Part shown: positions 25,551 through 30,985 of the stretch, piece after piece | Layout of the letters: every line of letters begins with the position of its first letter | Numbering within the stretch: position 1 is the stretch's first letter | Notes under the pieces: generated by a model | The model's input: only the letters and a program-made list of their open reading frames with translations | Told to the model about the DNA's origin: nothing | The model's database searches: none | Made by a program: the position numbers and the translations under genes | Assembly (NCBI RefSeq): GCF_015207035.1 | Contig: NZ_JADEXQ010000018.1 | Coordinates: 1-64,000, forward strand | Reading direction: 5' to 3' | Length of the DNA stretch: 64,000 nt | Source: Romeriopsis navalis LEGE 11480 | GTDB taxonomy: Bacteria; Cyanobacteriota; Cyanobacteriia; Leptolyngbyales; Leptolyngbyaceae

Positions 25551-25551
25551 T

Positions 25552-25626
25552 CGCGGAGATAGAGCTACGGTGCGCTCAAAGGTCTCATAAGCCTTTACTT
25601 ACCAGGTTCAACTCCTGGCTCCGCAA
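25552..25626 (+). tRNA. Initiator-like tRNA-fMet(CAT)
   Basis: Acceptor CGCGGAG/CTCCGCA leaves C1 opposite A72, the mismatch that marks bacterial initiator tRNA. The loop is CTCATAA; T-arm CCAGG TTCAACT CCTGG; CCA encoded. The anticodon stem lacks the usual three G-C pairs, so initiator function is likely but not certain. Confidence 0.75.
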
Positions 25627-25634
25627 CCAACCAA

Positions 25635-25707
25635 GCTGGTGTAGCTCAATTGGCAGAGCAGCTGTTTTGTAAACAGCCGGTTGCAGGTTCGATGCCTGTC
25701 ACCAGCC
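25635..25707 (+). tRNA. tRNA-Thr(TGT)
   Basis: Acceptor GCTGGTG/CACCAGC; anticodon stem GCTGT/ACAGC with loop TTTGTAA; T-arm GCAGG TTCGATG CCTGT; D-arm GCTC/GAGC. Confidence 0.88.
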
Positions 25708-25736
25708 CCTTCCTTTTTTACTCAGGGAAATTCATC

Positions 25737-25829
25737 ATGCTATCTACTTTCATTGTCTTAGGTTTCTTTGCCAGTATTCCCGGCATCTACTTTATCGGTC
25801 TGGATTACCTGTTCAAACGGACGCCCTAA
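25737..25829 (+). CDS. 30-residue single-span membrane peptide (candidate)
   Basis: Starts ATG after CAGGGAAA and reads MLSTFIVLGFFASIPGIYFI followed by GLDYLFKRTP and TAA. One hydrophobic helix and a basic tail resemble the small single-span proteins of cyanobacterial membranes, but I do not recognise it as any photosystem or cytochrome subunit. It lies in a 140-base gap between tRNA-Thr and tRNA-Gly. It may be a toxin-like or leader peptide, or chance. Confidence 0.4.
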   Translation: MLSTFIVLGFFASIPGIYFIGLDYLFKRTP

Positions 25830-25846
25830 GTGAATTTAAAAATCAT

Positions 25847-25941
25847 TCGATCGTGGTGTAACGGTAGCATCCGAGTCTTCCAAACTCAGGGTACGAGTAT
25901 CTCCTTCGGAGACGCTTCGCGAACGAATCTCGTCGGTCGAT
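25847..25941 (+). tRNA. tRNA-Gly(TCC) with repeat inserted in the T-loop
   Basis: Acceptor TCGATCG/CGGTCGA; stem GAGT/ACTC with loop CTTCCAA; CCA encoded. T-stem ACGAG/CTCGT is split by TATCTCCTTCGGAGACGC...GCGAA in place of the TT of the T-loop; CGAAT follows. The insert position is the same as in Gln(CTG) and Ala(TGC), but with a different hairpin sequence (TCTCC/GGAGA). Confidence 0.8.
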
Positions 25942-25945
25942 CCAA

Positions 25946-26017
25946 GCGAATGTGGTGTAGTGGAAAACATCAAGTCGTGCCAAGTCTTAGTCACGGGTTC
26001 GAATCCCGTCATTCGCT
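25946..26017 (+). tRNA. tRNA-Gly(GCC)
   Basis: Acceptor GCGAATG/CATTCGC; loop GTGCCAA on an imperfect stem AAGTC/GTCTT; T-arm CACGG GTTCGAA-type arm with ACGGG/CCCGT. The anticodon stem mismatch makes it one of the weaker cloverleafs. Confidence 0.72.
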
Positions 26018-26022
26018 CTCGT

Positions 26023-26094
26023 CATCCTGTGGCGCAACGGTAGCGCATCTGTCTTACAAACAGAGGGTTGTAGGTTCGAATCCTACCAGGATGA
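26023..26094 (+). tRNA. tRNA-Val(TAC)
   Basis: Acceptor CATCCTG/CAGGATG; anticodon stem TCTGT/ACAGA with loop CTTACAA; T-arm GTAGG TTCGAAT CCTAC; CCA encoded. Confidence 0.9.
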
Positions 26095-26102
26095 CCAAAC
26101 AT

Positions 26103-26176
26103 GGGGATGTAACTCAACTGGATAGAGTGCCAGGCTTCGAACCTGGAAGTTGTGGGTTCAAGTCCTACCATCCTCG
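26103..26176 (+). tRNA. tRNA-Arg(TCG)
   Basis: Acceptor GGGGATG/CATCCTC; anticodon stem CCAGG/CCTGG with loop CTTCGAA; T-arm GTGGG TTCAAGT CCTAC with one mismatch. Confidence 0.85.
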
Positions 26177-26181
26177 CCTTC

Positions 26182-26255
26182 GGGAATGTAGCTCAATGGA
26201 TCAGAGCAAGGAGTTTCTACCTCCTAGGTTGTGGGTTCAAGTCCTACCATTCCTG
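26182..26255 (+). tRNA. tRNA-Arg(TCT)
   Basis: Acceptor GGGAATG/CATTCCT; anticodon stem AGGAG/CTCCT with loop TTTCTAC; T-arm GTGGG TTCAAGT CCTAC; CCA encoded. Confidence 0.87.
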
Positions 26256-26362
26256 CCAAACTGAACATCATGTGATTCAAACAATCAGGAGAAACGTTTT
26301 CATTGTCATTTAACTCGTTATGCCGCGAAGCATGTAAGTCATAACACAAGCAAAATTTTCAC

Positions 26363-26597
26363 TTCGATCGTGTCTGATTCGTAGCCCAACTGCTAGAGTC
26401 TACATACATCAGTACGAGAGGAACAGTACCGTCATCCCAGCTATGACGGGCGTGAAGCAAAGAAAGTACGCAGAACCCAGGAGGTCGGCTTAGAAGTAGC
26501 CATCCTTTAAAGAAAGTGTGATAACTCACTGGCGGAGTGCTTTCCAAGTGACGAACGCTATGCTCTAACGACTCTTACGTCAAGAGGCACGATCGAA
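26363..26597 (+). ncRNA. Ro/Y-like structured RNA B, carrying 23S sarcin-ricin and GTPase-centre mimics
   Basis: Outer helix TTCGATCGTG/CACGATCGAA (10 pairs) plus CGTA/TACG, inner stem GAGTC/GACTC, and the shared TCTACATAC internal loop. The module holds AGTACGAGAGGA (26411-26422), the universal sarcin-ricin loop 12-mer, then a hairpin CCGTCAT/ATGACGG. Next comes 26477-26532, which aligns almost throughout with the 58-nt L11-binding domain of 23S rRNA (E. coli 1051-1108), including GGCTTAGAAGTAGCCATC and TTTAAAGAAAG. The bases beside the sarcin-ricin 12-mer do not restore the H95 stem. In real 23S these two elements lie about 1.6 kb apart and in the opposite order. Confidence 0.8.
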
Positions 26598-26608
26598 AAC
26601 AAAAATAT

Positions 26609-26706
26609 GAGTCTGTAGCTTAATTGGGAAAGCGTCTACCTTGCAAGTAGAAAAATGTCAGTATCTGCGTTGCAGACGCTAACGCGAACAAATCTGACCA
26701 GAATCC
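26609..26706 (+). tRNA. tRNA-Ala(TGC) with repeat inserted in the T-loop
   Basis: Acceptor GAGTCTG/CAGAATC with a G3-A70 mismatch instead of the G3:U70 identity pair; anticodon stem TCTAC/GTAGA with loop CTTGCAA. T-stem GTCAG/CTGAC is split by TATCTGCGTTGCAGACGC...GCGAA before CAAAT. It lacks the AlaRS determinant and is interrupted, so it may not be charged with alanine. Confidence 0.72.
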
Positions 26707-26714
26707 ACCACCTC

Positions 26715-26787
26715 GGGGTTGTAACTCAATTGGTAGAGTGCCTGCTTTGCAAGCAGGAAGTTAGGGGTTCGAGTCCCCTCTACTCCA
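26715..26787 (+). tRNA. tRNA-Ala(TGC), intact copy
   Basis: Acceptor GGGGTTG/CTACTCC retains the G3:U70 alanine identity pair; anticodon stem CCTGC/GCAGG with loop TTTGCAA; T-arm AGGGG TTCGAGT CCCCT; discriminator A. Confidence 0.9.
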
Positions 26788-26789
26788 CT

Positions 26790-26863
26790 GTGGCTGAACC
26801 CAAAATGGAGGCGGGGCTAGTCTGTGAAACTAGTATTAGCGGGTTCAACTCCCGTCGGTCACC
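26790..26863 (+). tRNA. tRNA-His(GTG)
   Basis: Acceptor GTGGCTG/CGGTCAC with discriminator C, as expected for His; anticodon stem CTAGT/ACTAG with loop CTGTGAA; T-arm GCGGG TTCAACT CCCGT. No templated G-1 is obvious (T precedes). Confidence 0.82.
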
Positions 26864-26933
26864 TGGAGAAACGGAATGTTTGATGATGAGAAGATTTTCG
26901 CAATTCTGCATTCCAAATTCTCAATTCAAAAAT

Positions 26934-27018
26934 GGAAGCTACGGCTAATGGTTTAGCAATCGGTTTCGAAAACCGACGTATAGTTGATGCTATAGGAGTT
27001 CGATTCTTCTAGCTTCCG
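26934..27018 (+). tRNA. tRNA-Ser(CGA)
   Basis: Acceptor GGAAGCT/AGCTTCC; anticodon stem TCGGT/ACCGA with loop TTCGAAA; long variable arm (TATAG...CTATA); T-arm GGAG TTCGATT CTTC. Confidence 0.88.
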
Positions 27019-27021
27019 CCT

Positions 27022-27104
27022 GGAGAGTACGGCCAATGGTTTGGCAAATCGTTTTGAACACGATCGCAGTGCTCAACTTGGGGGTTCGATTCCTCTACTC
27101 TCCG
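27022..27104 (+). tRNA. tRNA-Ser(TGA)
   Basis: Acceptor GGAGAGT/ACTCTCC; stem TCGT/ACGA with loop TTTGAAC; long variable arm; T-arm GGGG TTCGATT CCTC; CCA encoded. Confidence 0.88.
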
Positions 27105-27113
27105 CCAAAACCA

Positions 27114-27185
27114 CCACCAGGAGCCGGAAAGCGAGGCACTGTGCTGATAACGCAGGGATAGTAGGGGCAGTACCTACCTGGTGGA
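27114..27185 (+). tRNA. tRNA-Ile(GAT)
   Basis: Acceptor CCACCAG/CTGGTGG; D-stem GCC/GGC; anticodon stem CTGTG/CGCAG with loop CTGATAA; T-stem GTAGG/CCTAC, but with T-loop GGCAGTA, which lacks the TTC motif. Confidence 0.75.
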
Positions 27186-27317
27186 TGAGTTTCGTCAAAC
27201 TTCCCGGCGAAACTTCTGAACGGCGATCGTTGGCAACAACAACGCAATTACTGCATAAGCTCCAACGACCCGGCGTTAATCCTTTGTACACCTTTACTTG
27301 ATTTTTTGGTGCGAGCC

Positions 27318-27956
27318 ATGACCACTCGTCAAATGTTCAACTCTAAACAGCAACCAGGGCATTTCGACTACACGCTGCGTAAGCAAACTGGTGGTCCTGG
27401 TCAGTACGCACGGGTAGTTGGCTACCTGGAAGCCTGCAATGAATTCTTTGCATTTGATAACCAAATCACTGGCGGTGCAATTCCGACGGAATATATCAAA
27501 GCCTGTGAACAAGGTTTCAAAGATGCAACCAGCTCTGGTATCCTCGCGGGCTATCCCGTCACTGGTGTCAAAGTTGTGCTTACCGATGGTGACTTCCATC
27601 AAAACGATTCGAACGATCGAGCTTTCCAGTTTGCTGCTTGCCAAGGTTTTTACCAAGGTATGAGCACAGCGGATGCCGTGATTATCGAACCGATTATGGA
27701 TGTTGTCGTGACAATTCCCACCGCCTGCATCGGAGCCGTACAAGTCAACCTGATGGCACGGCGGGGGATTCTCCAAGACATCCGCACAGAGCACAACCAC
27801 ACCGAACTTAAAGTGCAGGTGCCGCTCTCGGAAATGTTTGGCTATGCGACTCAGCTACGATCGCTCACATCGGGTCAAGGCACATTCTCCATGACCCCAC
27901 GGGATTACCAACCGGTACCCGAAAGCGTGCAGCGTAGTCTGATCGCTAGTGCCTAA
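27318..27956 (+). CDS. Stand-alone EF-G domain IV-V protein
   Basis: 212 residues from ATG 27318 (TTG 27306 and GTG 27309 are alternatives). The sequence matches elongation factor G domains IV and V: RKQTGGPGQYARVVGY, the GGAIPTEYIKACEQGFKDA block, AGYPVTGVKVVLTDGDFH, IIEPIMDVVVTIP and VPLSEMFGYATQLRSLTSGQGTFSM. Domains I-III, including the GTPase, are absent, so it is not a factor on its own. In intact EF-G, domain IV enters the decoding site and domain V touches the GTPase-associated centre. It sits inside the tRNA array, next to RNAs that mimic those rRNA sites. The domain boundaries are clean and the frame intact, arguing against a decayed gene. Confidence 0.88.
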   Translation: MTTRQMFNSKQQPGHFDYTLRKQTGGPGQYARVVGYLEACNEFFAFDNQITGGAIPTEYIKACEQGFKDATSSGILAGYPVTGVKVVLTDGDFHQNDSNDRAFQFAACQGFYQGMSTADAVIIEPIMDVVVTIPTACIGAVQVNLMARRGILQDIRTEHNHTELKVQVPLSEMFGYATQLRSLTSGQGTFSMTPRDYQPVPESVQRSLIASA

Positions 27957-27959
27957 CAA

Positions 27960-28026
27960 ATTGAGAATGCAGAAGTGAGAATTGAGAAATTACTTTCTAC
28001 ATTCTGCATTCTCACCTCTCAATTCA
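27960..28026. repeat. Spacer hairpin after the EF-G-like gene
   Basis: GAATGCAGAAGTGAGAA and the near-complementary TTCTGCATTCTCAC segment, with outer TTGAGA/TCTCAA. It may act as a terminator or processing hairpin. Confidence 0.55.
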
Positions 28027-28032
28027 CTCAGT

Positions 28033-28115
28033 GGAAGGTGCCGCTAATGGTTGGCAACTGGTTTGGAAAATCAGGGTAGACGCTTAGTCTAGAGGTTCGA
28101 TTCCTCCTCTTTCCG
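28033..28115 (+). tRNA. tRNA-Ser(GGA)
   Basis: Acceptor GGAAGGT/TCTTTCC with one mismatch; anticodon stem CTGGT/ATCAG with loop TTGGAAA; long variable arm; T-arm AGAGG TTCGATT CCTCC. It completes a Ser set of GCT, CGA, TGA and GGA. Confidence 0.82.
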
Positions 28116-28116
28116 T

Positions 28117-28268
28117 CGCTCCGCGACCCAACCGGTGAAGCTTACATACTTAAGGTTAACCAAACGGACGCAGGTTCAAATCCTGCCAGACCCACTTGCT
28201 TGGGTCTGTAGCTCAGGGGTAGAGCATTTGGATAGTAAAACATAGCTTTTCTAACTCGCGCGGAGTTT
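28117..28268 (+). ncRNA. Ro/Y-like structured RNA C, carrying a circularly permuted tRNA
   Basis: Outer helix CTCCGCG/CGCGGAG, inner GAAGCT/AGCTTT-type stem, internal loop TTACATACT. The module runs CCAAA, T-arm GCAGG TTCAAAT CCTGC, CAGACCCA, six-base loop, TGGGTCTG, D-arm GCTC/GAGC, TTTGG. All four tRNA helices form, but the 3' half comes first: the acceptor is closed by a short loop and the anticodon loop is open and grafted on the framing stem. Bacterial YrlA Y RNAs use this same topology. It lies directly after tRNA-Ser(GGA), and the next gene's ribosome site follows it. Confidence 0.82.
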
Positions 28269-28301
28269 CAAATTTTGTAATTAATCCAGGAGGTGAGAAC
28301 A

Positions 28302-29024
28302 ATGCCAAAGATCTTTGAAGTAGGCGGAAAAGTCCGCGATGAATTACTCGGACGCCAGAGCAATGATGCTGATTTCGCATTTGTTCTCACGTCTGAGGAA
28401 GCCGCTGGTAAGTCGATCGAACAAGCCTTCGACTTTATGCGGGATTGGATGTTGGAGATGGGGTTTCAGATCTTTCTGAGTACGCCTGATTGTCTGACTA
28501 TCCGCGCTAAGTTCTTTAACTCGAAGCAAACGGCTGACTTTGTGTTAGCAAGGCGGGAATTAACATACATGCCTGGAACTCGCCGACCAATAGTGGAGCC
28601 GGGTAGCTTAGAGGATGACCTGAAGCGACGGGATTTTACCGTTAATGCGATGGCGAAGGGTGAAAGTGGTGAGTTGATCGATTTATTCGATGGTCAGAAA
28701 GATCTGGCCGATCGTATCCTTCGCACCCCTCTAGAGCCGATGGTCACGCTAGCGGAAGATCCCTTGCGAGCACTCCGTGCGATTCGATTCACTGTCAAAT
28801 TGGGATTTTACATGGCACCGGATTTACTCGATGCTTTGCACAACCCTGAATTGCCAGAATTGATGGCGACGGTGAGTACCGATCGGGTCCGGGAAGAACT
28901 AGCCAAGGCAATGAAAGTCGATACCTGGGGCACCCTAAAGGTATTGCAGCAGTTGCCGGAAGCATTAGTGCGTGATTGGTTGGAACGGCCCAATATGTGG
29001 TTGATGCCCACGGTCAAGACCTAG
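28302..29024 (+). CDS. CCA-adding/poly(A) polymerase head-domain nucleotidyltransferase
   Basis: 240 residues. ATG 28302 is chosen because AGGAGG lies eight bases upstream. The class II tRNA-nucleotidyltransferase head domain shows GGKVRDELLG, the acidic NDADFAF, RRELTYMPG, LEDDLKRRDFTVNAMA and AEDPLRALRAIRFTVKLGF. The C-terminal anticodon-arm binding region of full CCA enzymes (about 400 residues) is missing. It probably acts on RNA 3' ends. Since many array tRNAs lack CCA, end maturation or repair of these tRNAs is a natural inferred role. Confidence 0.85.
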   Translation: MPKIFEVGGKVRDELLGRQSNDADFAFVLTSEEAAGKSIEQAFDFMRDWMLEMGFQIFLSTPDCLTIRAKFFNSKQTADFVLARRELTYMPGTRRPIVEPGSLEDDLKRRDFTVNAMAKGESGELIDLFDGQKDLADRILRTPLEPMVTLAEDPLRALRAIRFTVKLGFYMAPDLLDALHNPELPELMATVSTDRVREELAKAMKVDTWGTLKVLQQLPEALVRDWLERPNMWLMPTVKT

Positions 29025-29087
29025 GGGCGGGCATCCCCCGCCCTCGATCACCCAAATACCCGGCCAATCGACCCAAGGAGATGAGCT

Positions 29088-30008
29088 ATGAAACAGACCT
29101 ACAACCTCATCGTTCCAATCGGAACCCAAGTCGTAAGCCAAGTCGAAATGGCAAACCTCTGCCCTAAAGGCGCAGTCGGTGTCGTAACATATGCCCCCAT
29201 CGATGGCTCCCATAGCTACAGCGTAAAATTACCCAACAACAAACAAGTCCAGCTCAAACGCCACGAATTCCAACTGCGGAAACAGTTCCAAAAAACTGGC
29301 CTGCAATTTGACTCTGAAGCCACCGAGCACGACCTCGAACAATACGTAATCTACCGCTGCGTTGTGGGTTCCCGCGCCTTCGGCCTCGACGACGAAAACT
29401 CCGATACCGATCGACGCGGCATTTTCCTGCCACCGGCGCGCCTGCATTGGTCGCTCTACGGCATCCCGGAACAACTCGAAAACGATGCCCTCCAGCAATG
29501 CGACTGGGAACTCCAGAAGTTCCTCGTCCTCGCACTCAAAGCTAACCCCAACGTATTGGAATGCCTCTATTCCCCACTTGTGGATATTTGCCACCCGATC
29601 GCCCAGGAATTGCTGAATGCGCGATCAATGTTTCTCTCACAGTTGGTTTACCAAACCTACAACAGCTACGTCCTATCTCAATTCAAAAAAATGGAGCAGG
29701 ACCTACGCAACCAGGGCAAAGTGCGCCCCAAGCACGCCATGCATCTGATTCGTCTGCTGCTGTCGGGAATCACCGTCCTGAACGAGGGCTTTGTCCCCGT
29801 AAAAGTAGAGGAACACCGAGAAAAACTGCTCTCGATCAAATACGAGCAAATGCCCTGGGAAGCCGTCAATGCTTGGCGCTTGGAATTGCATGAGCAATTC
29901 GATCGAGCCTTTGCCAAAACCAATCTTCCAGAGCGACCGGATTATGCGCAAGCGAATGATTTTCTGGTGCGGGCACGGCGATCGGTGGTTGATCTGCCTA
30001 TTTCGTAA
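29088..30008 (+). CDS. RlaP-type predicted nucleotidyltransferase 1
   Basis: 306 residues with AAGGAGATGAG before ATG. The N-terminal 80 residues are an unrecognised beta-rich domain. From about residue 85 the DNA-polymerase-beta-like fold shows YRCVVGSRAFGLDDENSDTD and RRGIFLPP: the GS motif and paired acidic residues of the RlaP family. It also shares with its downstream paralog NPNVLECLYSPLV (residues about 155-167) and HLIRLLLSGI. RlaP proteins are associated with RNA ligases in RNA-repair loci; activity is predicted, not proven. No ligase gene is in the window. Confidence 0.82.
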   Translation: MKQTYNLIVPIGTQVVSQVEMANLCPKGAVGVVTYAPIDGSHSYSVKLPNNKQVQLKRHEFQLRKQFQKTGLQFDSEATEHDLEQYVIYRCVVGSRAFGLDDENSDTDRRGIFLPPARLHWSLYGIPEQLENDALQQCDWELQKFLVLALKANPNVLECLYSPLVDICHPIAQELLNARSMFLSQLVYQTYNSYVLSQFKKMEQDLRNQGKVRPKHAMHLIRLLLSGITVLNEGFVPVKVEEHREKLLSIKYEQMPWEAVNAWRLELHEQFDRAFAKTNLPERPDYAQANDFLVRARRSVVDLPIS

Positions 30009-30011
30009 TTG

Positions 30012-30120
30012 TGATCCCCCTAAATCCCCCTATCTCCTTTGGAGAGGCTTTGCCAACAAAAGGGGGACTTTGAACTTTACTTCTTGTCCCCCCCTTTTTA
30101 AGGGGGGCGAGGGGGGATCA
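30012..30120. repeat. GATCCCCC-type dispersed repeat
   Basis: Starts TGATCCCCCTAAATCCCCC and ends GGGGGGATCA, a G/C-run palindromic element with an internal TTTTAAGGGGGG arm. A second, shorter copy lies after the Ro gene. Elements of this type are dispersed in many cyanobacterial genomes. Confidence 0.7.
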
Positions 30121-30164
30121 CAACCACTACTCCAAACCCCAAAAACCCCAAGGAGGTGATCACC

Positions 30165-30926
30165 ATGACTTTAAATAAAGCAATGCAACAACGATTGCAA
30201 CAAATCGCGAATGACCAACCCTACCCACTGATCTTTGCAACAGTCAGCGGCGCTCACCTCTACGGCTTTCCATCACCGGACTCGGACTACGACTTGCGCG
30301 GCGTCCATCTACTCCCCTTGAGCGAAATCGTCGGACTCAAAACTGGGCCAGAAACCTTGGATATTTCCAAACAATTACCTGACCTAGAACTCGATCTCGT
30401 CACCCACGAACTCAAGAAGTTTATGGGCCTTTTGCTCAAGCCAAATGGTTATGTCCTAGAGCAGCTTTTATCGCCCTTGGTAATCCAAACATCGGAAACC
30501 CACCAAGCCTTAAAAGCGATCGCCCCTCAATGCATCACACGGCATCACAGTCATCACTATCTGGGCTTTGTCAAAACCCAGTGGCGACTCTTCACCAAAG
30601 AGACTCCGCCCCGCGTTAAACCCTTGCTCTACGTCTATCGCGTTCTCCTCACCGGCATTCACCTAATGCAAACCGGCGAACTCGAAGCCAACCTCGTGAC
30701 GCTCAACGAAAAATTCCAACTGGCCTATCTCCCAGACTTGATTGCTCAAAAGGTATCGGTTCAGGAAAAAGGCACACTCAATGAAGCTGACATCAGTTTC
30801 CACGAGCAGGAATACCAGCGTTTAGTCAGCGAGCTAGAACAAGCCCGCGATCGGAGCCATTTACCCAGTAAACATAATGCCGCCGATGCCATGAATGAGC
30901 TGCTGTTGCAAGTACGGTTGGGTTAA
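30165..30926 (+). CDS. RlaP-type predicted nucleotidyltransferase 2
   Basis: 253 residues; ATG 30165 follows AGGAGGTGATCACC, a very strong ribosome site, so the in-frame GTG at 30156 is rejected. The active-site segment is FATVSGAHLYGFPSPDSDYD then LRGVHLLP, and then KKFMGLLLKPNGYVLEQLLSPLV. It is the minimal family form, without the N-terminal domain of paralog 1. Two diverged paralogs side by side suggest different RNA ends or partners. Predicted role: adding a nucleotide to damaged RNA. Confidence 0.82.
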   Translation: MTLNKAMQQRLQQIANDQPYPLIFATVSGAHLYGFPSPDSDYDLRGVHLLPLSEIVGLKTGPETLDISKQLPDLELDLVTHELKKFMGLLLKPNGYVLEQLLSPLVIQTSETHQALKAIAPQCITRHHSHHYLGFVKTQWRLFTKETPPRVKPLLYVYRVLLTGIHLMQTGELEANLVTLNEKFQLAYLPDLIAQKVSVQEKGTLNEADISFHEQEYQRLVSELEQARDRSHLPSKHNAADAMNELLLQVRLG

Positions 30927-30985
30927 ATCTGAGTCGATCTAAAGCACTGGATCGACTCTCCCACGAGTACTTCCAACAATCATCT

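Noticed and set aside
23290-26264. Long plus-strand reading frames across the tRNA array (e.g. 23290-23685, 25830-26264)
   Set aside because: They run straight through tRNA genes, their translations are Ser/Arg/Pro-rich with no family character, and tRNA structure explains the sequence.
23202-28115. CRISPR array
   Set aside because: The regular recurrence of GGTTCGAATCC-like blocks comes from tRNA T-arms; there are no identical direct repeats with uniform spacers and no cas genes.
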